DNA of 64,000 nt. Source: Lathyrus oleraceus (Eukaryota; Streptophyta; Magnoliopsida; Fabales; Fabaceae). Positions 21,560-33,200 of the stretch are shown here, one piece after another. How positions within the stretch are numbered: the stretch's first letter is position 1; every line of letters starts with the position of its first letter. The notes below the pieces were generated by a model. It saw nothing but the letters and a program-made list of their open reading frames with translations. It searched no databases and was not told the origin of the DNA. The DNA lies in the NCBI RefSeq assembly GCF_024323335.1, contig NC_066584.1:431483408-431547407 (forward strand). The letters run 5' to 3'. A program made the translations under genes and the position numbers.

Positions 21560-23373
21560 TACACCTCATATGACTTCGACAAACCGATCTATCATGCCAA
21601 AGAAGAAGGCGAAGAAGATTGTGATCTGCTGGAATTAGCCAGGTTGTTGAAACAAGAGGAGAAGGTGATTCAGCCGCATGAAGAGCGATGCAAGGTCGTT
21701 ATTCCAAGCACCGCCGAGGTCAGGAAAGAAGTAAATTGAGGCCGCTTCAGGGGCAAGTCAAGAGCAGAATGGTAATCCTGTTGAAGGAACATGCGGATAC
21801 CTTCGCCTGGTCATGTCAGGATACGCCAGGGTCGGTTACCGATGTCATTGTGCACAAGCTGCCGTGGAGAGAAGACTGTCCTCTAAAGAAGCAGAACGCC
21901 AGTGCCTGTATCAGAGAGCCATGGTGACTTTGTTTCATGATATGATTCATCATGAAATTGAATGCTATGTCGATGACATGATAGCAAAGTCCCAAACAGA
22001 AGAGGGGCATCTGGTAAATCTGGCCAAGCTGAGTGGACCAGTGGAGACAATTCAAACTGAGGTTGAATTCAAATAAGTGCACTATCAGAGTGCGGGCCGG
22101 TAAGCTGCTGGGGTTCATCATAGGAGGAGGAATTGAGGTTGATCCTGCTAAAAAAAAAAAAAAAAAAAAAAAAACAAGAAATGCCTGAACCGAGAAAAAG
22201 AAAAAGAGGTTCGTGGTTTCTTAGGAAGAGTGAACTACCTGTCATGGTTCACATCTCATCTAACAGCCACGTGTGAACCCGTATTCAAGTTGAAAAGAAA
22301 AGATCCAACGGTCAGGTGGAATAATGATTGCCAAGGGGCATTGAAAAATAAAAGGAAAAGTCGCAGGAACCTCAAATTCTGACACCTCCCATGGAAGGAG
22401 CAATTGTTAATCTGTACTTGACAGCCTTCGAGGGGTCCACAAGGTGTATTGGGTCAGCATGACGCGTCTTGTCGAAAAGAGCATGCAATTTGCCTTAGCA
22501 AAAAGTTTACCGACTGTGAAACAGTACATTCACTGTTCGAGAAAACTTGCTGTACTTTGGCATAGGCTGCTCGCCGACCGAGACAGTATATGCTGGTTCA
22601 TACCACTTTGTGGATTTCGAGATGGATACGATCAAGTATGGGTTTGAGCATCCAGCAGTGGCCGGACGGGTTGTGAGAAAGCAAAAGAATGTTGACTGAT
22701 TTGTGATACTCTCAGAAAGCAATCAAGGGGTGTATTGTCTGATTACATCGCCCAACAACCCGTGGAGGAGTATCAACCGATGAAGTTTGAGTGCCCTGAT
22801 GAGGACATCTCGAGGTACTCCAATCGAAAGAGTGAGAGTAACCGATCCCGGAGGAGGGGCCTGACCCCAAATCCGAACGGATTCTGATGTCTGATGGGGT
22901 TAAGGTGGACAAGTTAGCGCTGCTTTGGTTACGCCAAAGGGATTTCATGTTCCCTTCGTTTCCAAGATAGCAGTTGAATACGCCAGCTAGGGTGGTTGAG
23001 TATGGAGCTGGTATACTGAGTATCGATCTGCGGTGCGTGTATCTACTGGGGCAAACACCTTTCTTACTTAGAGAGCCTGATTGAGGAAAAGAGGCTAGCA
23101 GCCATCTGTCATGGGCAGTTATACCAGCAAAGGATGAAACGTGCTTTTAACAAGAAGGTACGACCTCGGGTGTATCACGTAGGTGATATGGTGCTGAAAA
23201 GGATCCTTCCTCCTCAAAACGATCGAAGGGGCAAATGGACACCGAATTATGAAGGTCCGTTCGTGGTCAAGAAGGTTTTCTCTGGCGAAGCCTTGTTGCT
23301 AACGACCATGGATGGCGAAGATTTTCCATCCCCTGTGAATGCGGACGCAGTTAAAAAAAAATACTTCATATAA
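21560..23373 (+). pseudogene. Pol remnant of the nested element (RT and integrase pieces)
   Basis: Recognisable pieces appear in order but in different frames. They are the pre-RT acidic segment (LELARLLKQEEKVIQPHEE, about 21629-21685), FAWSxQDxPG (about 21803-21830), and the RT block LFHDMIHHEIECYVDDMIAKS (21930-21990), which contains the catalytic YVDD. Frame-broken RT-RNase H traces follow to about 23000. Last is the integrase C-terminal region LYQQRMKRAFNKKVRPR to NADAVK (23118-23360). Most of RT, RNase H and the integrase core is deleted, and a run of about 25 A lies near 22151. Pol is non-functional, so the element would depend on enzymes supplied in trans. Confidence 0.85.
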
Positions 23374-24454
23374 AGAGACCCGTTGGACGAAAAGAATAAA
23401 ATAGTCCAGGCAAAAAGGGGCATCCCGGCGAACCAAAAAACAGAAAAACGAAAGGTTCGGGCAAAAATTAGGGATATGAAAAGAAAATTGTACACCCGGC
23501 AAGTCGAAAACCTGAAAAGGCGACTTGGGCAAAAAAGGGTATCCCGGTGGACTGAAAACCCGAAAGGGCGGTCCAGGCAAAAGAGGGATTGAAACGAACA
23601 ACTGCGTCCAGCATGATCGTTTACGCTTTGGTTAAGGCATCATGGATAATACCCGGTAGGGATCAATCAGAATCGTCTTGTTCAGAAGGCAGAAAGCACG
23701 GAGAGTCTGAGGACATATGGGGTGTAACTGAGTTGGAACTCGATGAGGTCACGGGTTTCACATTGCCATTAGGATAGATTTTTCCTTTTGTGCGCAATTA
23801 CCTCTTTTCAGGAATTGCTTCCCTTTGTATTGCTCGATTTGAGCCACACTTTTCAATCAATAAAATGCATATTCAGTCAAATAATTTTGTTTTTGTTTTT
23901 CATTACCGCTTTGATTGCAAAAACATCCAGATATTTTTGATAAAGAATTTTGCATTTTTAGACATACAGGTTCCTTCCAATGCATGTTTATAAGATTGAA
24001 GCTTGAAATCTTATTTGGAAGGTTGAGTGACCCAAGTGTTGAGATCTTGACACGCCTGGGGCACGGTTTTATCTGACGATCTGTTTTGCAGGAACTGTTA
24101 GATATTTTCACTCACTGGCAGGTTGTGATGTGGAAGCTTTGGCAAAACAATCCCCAGAGAGTTCGCTCAGGAACGAATGAGTATGAAGGAAGGACGGAGA
24201 GACGACGAGTCGTCCGACGACCTTTGAAGTTAATCAAGAAGACTCTTCAAAGTCGGAAAATTGAAATTTCTATATAAATCCCAGGAGTGCGTCTCGTCGA
24301 GCGCGGCGCGACTTGGAATACAAGATGATGGAGCAGAAAAGTCCAGATGAGTCTGGGAGTTCTCAAAATTGGAAAGCTGACATGGGAGTTGGATATGAAT
24401 ACCAGGGTTCGACGAGTCGACGGGTGCTCTATACCAACTTTTCTCATTTCCTCA
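23374..24454 (+). other. Start of the 3' UTR of the nested element
   Basis: After the integrase remnant the sequence contains AAAAAGGG..CCCGGyGAAC-type imperfect repeats (about 23413-23590), like the region after integrase in the outer element (39610-39790). Non-descript sequence follows. No gene is supported. Confidence 0.6.
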
Positions 24455-25110
24455 GCAAGGTCCCCAAGCAGAGATAGAGGACCAACGTCCCGGCAGATGT
24501 CAGATCTGTGATTTTCCCCAGCCGAGTCTGGAGGGTCATCTCGGGCAGATTTAAAGTGGTGTTTCCTCAGCAACCAGGCCAGAAGGTTGCTATTCCCCGA
24601 GTGGAGCGGGTTTCAATGAAATATATCTCCAGCAGTGTTCATCCTACCAGTGGATTGAACGAGTTTCTGTAGCAGACGGATATCTGCATTCCCAGCCGAG
24701 TGCATCCCACATGCGGATAGGATGGGACTTCCCCAGCGGAGCAGCATTCGTTCCCATAGCAGGGTCAGGATGGTTATCCCCAGCAGGGTTCAAATCGATG
24801 CTTTTTCCCAGACGCCAGGCCTGAAGGTGGCTGTTTTCCCAGCAGGGCTATCTGAGAGCATTTCCCAGTGAAGTGGCCAGGTATCTGTGAGGGTTTCTCA
24901 AAGCGGGGTCGGGATGTATATCCCCAGCAAGTCAAAGACTGTTGTATCCCCACAGAGTGCAGTGGTGGTTCCTATTCCCAGTGATCCCCGAGCGGATCGG
25001 GTGCAAAGGAGGTTCTTCCCCAGCAAGGGTTACCTTTTCCCAGCAGCAGTGCAATTCCCTAGCGGAGTGGAGATCGGAGTATTGACGAGTTCCTCAACAG
25101 AGTGTCTCGT
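24455..25110 (+). repeat. Interspersed CCCCAGCAGrGT motif cluster in the 3' UTR
   Basis: Roughly twenty degenerate copies of T(T/C)CCCCAGCAGRGT occur every 20-50 bp. Clear ones begin at 24515, 24730, 24777, 24836, 24921, 25017 and about 25038. The motif resembles the complement of the element's own PBS. Similar but sparser motifs occur in the outer element's 3' UTR (about 41274 and 42348). The cluster ends before the unrelated stretch at 25140. Confidence 0.7.
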
Positions 25111-25654
25111 GCTCTCCAGGAGAGTCCCTTGAGGGGGATGTTTTTTATACATGCATCATGAAAAATAAGCATAGCATATTGCATAGAAAAATAATAAATC
25201 GCGTAGCATTTCCATAATTATGGAGCATTACGCAGAAAAAGTCATGCATCATATTGCAAGCATAGGCTAGTCTCAAGCTGTGGTTACCGTTTGAGAAGTG
25301 GTTTTGTCAGAAGTAGAGGTGTTACTCCGAGGAGTTTGGCTTCATGATTTGATCAAAGGTATTTCCCCAGTAGTGCGATACGGGAGGAGTTTTTTCCGTC
25401 GGACGGAGATGGAAAGGTTACGCGATCAGCGCGATTCAAGCCGTGGTTACCGCTTGAAGGTTGGGTTGCATCCGAGGGTGAAGATGTTGCTCCGAGGAGT
25501 TCAGCATCATGACGTCAGTTCAGCAATGTTCCCCCAGTAGTGCGATATTGGAGGAAATGTTTCTGTCGGACAGAGATGGAAATGAAATCAGAGGACGTTA
25601 CGCGATCAGCGCGATTTCGGGGTTCAAATGCAATGATCGGGGATCACTTGCGCA
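25111..25654 (+). other. 3' UTR between motif cluster and tandem array
   Basis: It contains an imperfect direct repeat. TCAAGCTGTGGTTACCG...GAGGTGTTACTCCGAGGAGTT at 25270-25340 recurs as TCAAGCCGTGGTTACCG...GATGTTGCTCCGAGGAGTT at 25436-25502, period about 165 bp. No gene is seen. Confidence 0.6.
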
Positions 25655-26790
25655 AGAGTTTCCGATTTTCAGATCGAAGAAGTTTCCGACGATCAGGTCG
25701 ATGTACTTATGGCATTCAGGCCAGTTTTCCGGTATTCAGACCGAGGCGGTATTCAGACCGAAGTGGCATTCAGGCCAGTTTTCCGGTATTCAGACCGAGG
25801 CGGTATTCAGACCGAAGTGGCGTTCAGGCCGATTTTCCGATTTTCAGATCGAAGAAGTTTCCGACGATCAGGTCGATGTACTTATGGCATTCAGGCCAAT
25901 TTTCCGGTATTCAGACCGAGGCGGTATTCAGACCGAAGTGGCGTTCAGGCCGATTTTCCGGTGATCAGACCGAAGAAGTTTCCGACGATCAGGTCGATGT
26001 ACTTATGGCATTCAGGCCAATTTTCCGGTATTCAGACCGAGGCGGTATTCAGACCGAAGTGGCGTTCAGGCCGATTTTCCGGTGTTCAGACCGAAGAAGT
26101 TTCCGACGATCAGGTCGATGTACTTATGGCATTCAGGCCAATTTTCCGGTATTCAGGCCGAGGCGGTATTCAGACCGAAGTGGCGTTCAGGCCGATTTTC
26201 CGGTGTTCAGACCGAAGAAGTTTCCGACGATCAGGTCGATGTACTTATGGCATTCAGACCAATTTTCCGGTATTCAGACCGAGGCGGTATTCAGACCGAA
26301 GTGGCGTTCAGGCCGATTTTCCGGTGTTCAGACCGAAGAAGTTTCCGACGATCAGGTCGATGTACTTATGGCATTCAGGCCAATTTTCCGGTATTCAGAC
26401 CGAGGCGGTATTCAGACCGAAGTGGCGTTCAGGCCGATTTTCTGGTGTTCAGACCGAAGAAGTTTCCGACGATCAGGTCGATGTACTTATGGCATTCAGG
26501 CCAATTTTCCGGTATTCAGGCCGAGGCGGTATTCAGACCGAAGTGGCGTTCAGGCCGATTTTCCGGTGTTCAGACCGAAGAAGTTTCCGACGATCAGGTC
26601 GATGTACTTATGGCATTCAGGCCAATTTTCCGGTATTCAGGCCGAGGCGGTATTCAGACCGAAGTGGCGTTCAGGCCGATTTTCCGGTGTTCAGACCGAA
26701 GAAGTTTCCGACGATCAGGTCGATGTACTTATGGCATTCAGGCCAGTTTTCCGGTATTCAGACCGAAGTGGTGTTCAGGCCAAGAAAATG
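25655..26790 (+). repeat. 121-bp tandem array (about nine units) in the 3' UTR
   Basis: The anchor ATGTACTTATGGCATTCAG starts at 25701, 25876, 25997, 26118, 26239, 26360, 26481, 26602 and 26723. Every interval is 121 bp except the first, 175 bp, which contains an extra 54-bp sub-unit. Each unit is itself built from short ATTCAGACCGA / GTTCAGGCCGA motifs, so the array has a hierarchical structure. The unit has no stop in any forward frame, which creates long overlapping open frames that I do not regard as genes. Tandem arrays in Ogre 3' UTRs are known and can seed satellite DNA. Confidence 0.95.
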
Positions 26791-27126
26791 AAAAAAGAAG
26801 AGAAAAATTTCGGGGTTCAAGAAAAGCATAAAAAAGAAAAGGAATAATAATCCCGAGAGGATGAGTGGTGTTCAGGCCATGGTTATCCCTGTGTTACCGT
26901 TTATTTTGGTATCCAGGTCGACAGTTTCATTTCGGTGATCAGGCCGACTTTTTTCCGTACCAGACGGACTTTCTTTCAAGATTGTTTCTTCGCCGATGCT
27001 GACAGGCGTTGTTAATTATTTCCCATCGGAGTGCAAATTGTTCGTCTGTTCTTGGTATTCAATCACTCTTCATCCTGATCATCTGAAAGCCGAGGCTATT
27101 CATATCGACAGGTTCACAGTGGATTG

Positions 27127-27138
27127 AATAGGGGCAGC
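27127..27138 (+). promoter_or_regulatory. Polypurine tract of the nested element
   Basis: AATAGGGGCAGC sits directly before the LTR start at 27139. The outer element has the same sequence before its 3' LTR (42581-42593). This is the expected plus-strand primer site, and it proves that 27139 is a genuine 3' LTR start. Confidence 0.8.
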
Positions 27139-27691
27139 TGTAACACCTCAAAATTTGCCCTCCTCTCTTGGGACTAGCTAACATATTTGCATATCATTTT
27201 AGGTCATTAGGCATCTCATATTGCATAACATGTGGTTACATAGTGCAAGCCGTCCTCCCAAGTCTTGATCAGAAGATGAGGAAGTCAAAATGCAAGCCTA
27301 GGGTTTTATGGACTGATCATTGGTCATCTGAGGATGTGCAAGTTCAAATTAGGGTTTTATGATTCTCAATGGATGTTGGTCTTCATTCTTGATTGCAATG
27401 ATACATCATCATCATCATGGTTGGATGTCATCAGAAGATTGAAGAAGATTCCTTGAGATTAGGGTTTTGACCACTGGTCAACCCTAATCAGTTGTATTGG
27501 CCCAGTCAGGGCATAATCAGAAGATGGGGTTTATGATGTGTATAGGGATCATTCTATGATTATATTGTGCTTATTGAGGCTAGGGTTTCACCCTTGAGCC
27601 ATTTCAGTTGAAGATTGGGGCTTAATTTGATCTATGCGTTGCCAAGTTCATCTATCAGTTGAAGATTGGGGCTTAATTTGATCTATGCGTT
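27139..27691 (+). repeat. Truncated 3' LTR of the nested element with rearranged end
   Basis: The first ~520 bp match the LTR at 13419 with no difference noticed. After TCAGTTGAA at about 27655-27663 the sequence jumps back 51 bp in the LTR and copies about 30 bp again. At TTG (27690-27692) it passes into outer gag sequence corresponding to 10879. The remaining ~4.4 kb of this LTR is absent. Confidence 0.93.
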
Positions 27692-30229
27692 GAAGGACGA
27701 GATTGGCCGCCTGAATGCCATGATGGAGTCAGTCCTAGCTGCTCAAAGTCAATCTTCTCCAACGCCTGCAACTCCTCCTCCTCAGAGAGCGGTCATATCA
27801 GAGGTTCTTTCTTCAACTGTGCCTGCCGCTCATTTCGCTCCTGCCATGCCTTCCGGATTCCCGTGGGGAATGCCGCCCAACTTTGTACCTGAAGGTTTTG
27901 TGCCTACTTTTGCTTCCATGTCGGCATCTAGCCTGGTCATGTCTGTGCTACCACCGATTGTTCACATTATGCCTCGTGTCGAGGACACCATCTATCATTC
28001 TGAGCCGTATGAGGGCCCTGATATTTATGAGAAGATGGATGAAATGAAATACCAATTCCTTGAGCTGCGAAAGGAGTTGAAGACCCTAAGGGGAAAAGAT
28101 TTGTTCGGTAAGAGTGATGCGGAGCTTTGCTTGGTTCCTAATGTTAAGATCCCGATGAAGTTCAAAGTCCCTGACTTTGAAAAGTATAAGGTGAATACTT
28201 GTCCACTCAGTCATCTCATCATGTATGCTAGAAAGATGTCGATGCAAACCGATAATGATCAATTACTGATTCATTATTTTCAAGACAGTCTGACTGGTGC
28301 CGCTCTGAGGTGGTACATGGGTTTGGATGGTGCGAGTGTCCGCATGTTCAATGATTTGGGTGAGGCTTTCATGAAGCAGTACAAATATAATATGAATATG
28401 GCGCCAGATAGGGACCAATTAAGGTCATCATCTCAGAAGGACAAAGAGACGTTCAAAGAGTACGCTCAGCGATGAAGAGAACTTGTCGTTCAGATTACCC
28501 CTCCTTTGGAAGAAAAGGAGATGACCAAGATTTTTCTCAAGACCTTGAGCTTATTTTACTATGAGCGAATGATTTCCAGTGCCCCTAGTGATTTTACCGA
28601 AATGGTAAACATCGGGATGAGGTTAGAAGAAGGTGTCTGAGAGGGACGGTTGTCTAAAGAGGAGGTTTTGTCTAGCAAGAAGTACGACAGTGGGTTTGCA
28701 AGAAAGAAAGAAGGCGAGACTAATGCAGTATCAGTTGGAAGGCAGAGGAGGCCTCATGCCAGAAGAAGTCCACAACCTCGTCAACATCATCATCAAGTAT
28801 CATATTTTATTCCAGTGTTTTCCAACAATCAATCAATGCTCGTTCAACAACAACGTCAACAACAACCACAACAAAGAACAAACAACTACAACAACAACAA
28901 CAATACCAACAATCATCAACAACAACATAATTTTGAGAGGAAGAAGGTCTCTTTTGACCCAATTCCTATGACTTATGCTGAATTGTATCCATCATTAGTT
29001 CTCAAGAACCTTTTGCAATCAAGAAATCCTTCGCAGATTCCAGAACCACTTCCATGGTGGTACAAGCCAAAGTTTCATTGTGCCTTTCACCAAGGGGCTC
29101 CTGGCCATGATATTGAGAACTGTTACCCCTTGAAGTATGAAGTCCAGAAGTTGGTTAAAAGTGGGATGGTGTCCTTTGAGGATCGTGCGCCGAATGTCAA
29201 AGCTAACCCACTACCTGCTCATGGTAACCCTTCTGTTAATATGGTAGATGAATGTCCTGGGGAGTTCAAAGTATATGATGTCCGCTTCATTAGAGGATCC
29301 TTGGTGACAATGCACAAGGATATCTGTTTGGTAAGTGATTGTGAGCATGACCATGATGGTTGTGCAATCTGTAGTGTTAATCCTCGAGGTTATGTGGTTG
29401 TGAAGAGAGACATCCATAGGTTGATGGATGAGGGTATGATCCAGATTCTTCAGTCCCATCACTTAGGTAACGATGTGAATGTTATAGTTCTTGTGTTCAA
29501 GACTCCAGAGAGAGTGGCGATTCAATTTGACAGCAACAACAATAACAGTGTCAGCGATAGATCGGTATCGTCGTTGGTAATACGGTTAGCGGGTCTAGTC
29601 TCGTATGCATCCAATAAGGTTGTTCCGTAACAGTATAATGCGACTATGTTAGAGAATGGTCAAGAGGTTTCGTTGCCTACAACCAATTCTGTTGTGAGCA
29701 TTGCTGATGTTATGAAGATGACCCGTAGCGGTCGTGTTTTTGGGCCGGTGTTCCCAAAGAATGTAGAAGATGTATCTGCCAATAAGAGTGTTGAAGTGTC
29801 TGCAGTTGATCCGATTAGTGCTCCTAAGTGTCAGTCTGGTGAATCCAGCGGTTTAAAGCCTAACGATGATGAGGTACTCCGGTTGATTAAGAGCGACTTT
29901 AATATGGTGGAGCAGTTGCTCCAAACTACCTCCAAGATTTCAGTGTTGTCTCTGCTTATGAATTCTAAAGCGCACAAAAAATCATTGTAAAGAGTATTGG
30001 AGAAAGCTTATGTAGAGCACGATGTTACGGTGGATCAGTTGTGGCTAACATCACTTCCTGCAACAATTTGAGCTTCTATGATGAGGAACTTCCTAAGGAG
30101 GGTAGGAATCACAATTTGGCTTTGCATATTTTAATGAATTGTAAGGAGGATGCACTGTCAAATGTGTTGGTTGATACTGGTTCGTCTTTGAATGTACTTC
30201 CCAAATCAACTCTTTCTCGATTGACATAT
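27692..30229 (+). pseudogene. Second copy of outer Ogre gag-protease (duplication of 10881-13418)
   Basis: It is colinear with 10881-13418 at a constant offset of 16,811 bp. I noticed only four substitutions over about 2.5 kb (11584/28395, 11625/28436, 11802/28613, 11858/28669). It carries the same in-frame stops (28473, 28638, 29628, 29988) and the same frame change before the VDTGSS protease motif, so the stops predate the duplication. The N-terminal start is replaced by LTR sequence. It ends in the same CATAT before an LTR. Confidence 0.95.
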
Positions 30230-33200
30230 TGTAACACCTCAAAATTTGCCCTCCTCTCTTGGGACTAGCTAACATATTTGCATATCATTTTAGGTCATTA
30301 GGCATCTCATATTGCATAACATGTGGTTACATAGTGCAAGTCGTCCTCCCAAGTCTTGATCAGAAGATGAGGAAGTCAAAATGCAAGCCTAGGGTTTTAT
30401 GGACTGATCATTGGTCATCTGAGGATGTGCAAGTTCAAATTAGGGTTTTATGATTCTCAATGGATGTTGGTCTTCATTCTTGATTGCAATGATACATCAT
30501 CATCATCATGGTTGGATGTCATCAGAAGATTGAAGAAGATTCCTTGAGATTAGGGTTTTGACCACTGGTCAACCCTAATCAGTTGTATTGGCCCAGTCAG
30601 GGCATAATCAGAAGATGGGGTTTATGATGTGTATAGGGATCATTCTATGATTATATTGTGCTTATTGAGGCTAGGGTTTCACCCTTGAGCCATTTCAGTT
30701 GAAGATTGGGGCTTAATTTGATCTATGCGTTGCCAAGTTCATCTATCAGTTGAAAAAGTCAACTGTGGTCAACTGTACATGATCTGACGGATTTGGAGGT
30801 GGAAATGAGTTGAAGACACTTCATTCATGTTGGAACAAGTGTTGAATGACATTGCAAAGCTTAAAAATGAAGAAAATCAAGTCAGGACAAAAAACTGCCA
30901 AAAATAGAAAGTGACTTGTAACTGAAGTTTCCAAAAATGGAAAGTTTTGGACCTCGAAATAAAATGTCCAAGGAAGCTTCAAATGAAAATTGTTCAACAT
31001 GAAAGTTGTAGATTTTGTTCTCACCTTTCCAAAAAGTCCAAGAACTTGAAAATCCAATGTATGGTTGGAAAGTTATGGCTCAGTGAAATTCAAAAATGAC
31101 CCGTAATCAGGAGGCCATAATTTCCACATACTTTGTCCAAATTGCAAGTTCTTTATATGCATAAACTCCATTTGACATGTACTTTGAGGGTGCATAATTG
31201 GATTTTTCCAAAAGTGGTCAATGCAAAAAGTCAATTTTCAACTGGATAGTTAAATTGGACTAGGGGCAAAATGGTCCAACTTGCAAAATAATTGGAATTT
31301 TTGAGTGGGGATTTTTGCTACACCTCATAATTGGCATTTTAAACTTGATGGAATCATCATTTCATGGCTAAGGCATATGGTTTGAGAATTGGCTTGAAAA
31401 GTGAAATGGTTAAATTTGGACATAAACCATACACAGGTGAATTTGAGAATTACACAACCAATGAGCATGAGACAAGTTTCAACAGCTCACATATGACATT
31501 TGGAGGTTGTATGAGCTGTCAAATAGGTGGCATTGAGCTGGCATGGTGAAATTCCAATTTTACCCCTCACTTGAAAATGACATTTACACTAACAATGCAT
31601 TTGGTTGATTAAGCATGATTAAGGGATAATTAAGGTCACATATATAAACTTAATCACTTGCTAAGCATAACAGAAAAACACATTTCCCCAAATTGGATCT
31701 GAAATCTCTCAAATTCTCTCAATTTCATCAAGAACTCAAAAGCTTCAAATCAAAAGTTCATCATCAATTCTCAACCAAACTTCGAAATTCTTTTTGATCT
31801 GAACTCCAATCATCGTCCTTAGCAACTGTTTGTGGAGATTGAAGGTGGAAAAGGCTTGGATCGTGACTGTTCATAACAACCTCAACAATGGTGAAATCGA
31901 ATTTTGAGCACTAGAAGCCACATTGTTCGAACCTGAGCTTGGAACTCAACTTCTTGAAGCTTGTTGCGCAACTGTTTTGGACTCATAGGCCTGGAAACAT
32001 CACGAACAATACTGCCATTTCCAGGTTTGAGGTTTTTTCGAATCTCATAATTTGCTTCAAGTTCATGTGCGTTTGGTAGTGCATGCTGTGTAGGTTACGA
32101 TGATATGTTTGGATTGTGAAATGATGAACCATAGGAGGAGAAATCTAAGTTTGAAGTTATGAACACAAACCCTAATCTCTTCGATCCGTTTGATTTAGGA
32201 ACAATTAGGTTTAGATAAGTTGATATTTGGATTGTAGAAGTTGAGACGGTTTGAATGACTATAGCCTTGTCCATTTCCATGAACTTTTGTTGTTCTTCGA
32301 TTCTGGAAATTTCTGGAAATATTTATGATGAAGATGATGATACAAGGCCATTTGATCCAAAAACGCGTTTGAAAATTCGAAAAACATGTTTCCCGCTGGC
32401 GCCTGTTTTAATTACAAAATTGCCATTACTGATTTTAATTTAATTAAATTTTAATTAATTCACCATGCCTTAAAAAATGCATAAAAAATAGTAAAAAAAT
32501 CAGAAAATTGTGGAAATTTTTATGTTGACTTTGTTGACTTGTGTAGAATTTTTTTGACCTATTGGTCAAAGTTGTGCTTGGTGTAAATAGTATTTGACCT
32601 AGGGTTCTTCCATACATGTCCATTTTTGACACCTTGCATCATTTGGCTTGTGAAATGCACATAATGTTAAATAAATTCTTGCCAATTTTTGTGATGATTC
32701 TTGACTGGATGATGTTTATTTCCATATAAATTTCATGCATTTTTGATACCTGGTCATGTAGTTATGAATTTTGGAACTTAGGTGTGACAATTTGTGTCAC
32801 ACCTCTTGATGTCAATTTGCTGGAATTATTTGAGTGACCTATACATGTTGAAATTGATTGAAATTTTGCATGATGCTTAGTTAACATGTTAGGAAGCTAT
32901 GAGAATTTTTGTGGAATTTTACATTGCATTTTCAATTTGATCATGATTTTTCATTTCTGTTGACCAATTGTGCAAGCTTGTGTGACATAGGTTAGTAGAA
33001 TCAATGTGAAATCCTCATATGGTACTGGATAATCATGAAATTTGATATGCTTGTAATAGACACATAATGTGACATCCCTGTTTTGGTCTCATCCATTTCT
33101 TTGTTGTTTTCATTAAGTTATGAATTTTTGAAGTGGAAGCATGTGTTGATGTTGTGGTTTGGAGCATGATATTGTGTCTGTTTTTGTGGATTTTCATTGA

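Noticed and set aside
25655..26790. CRISPR array
   Set aside because: Units are contiguous without unique spacers, in a plant retrotransposon 3' UTR.
25540..26847. Long overlapping open frames (up to 435 codons) as genes
   Set aside because: They are a by-product of a stop-free 121-bp repeat in an element's 3' UTR; all three frames are open and the peptides are repeats of one unit.
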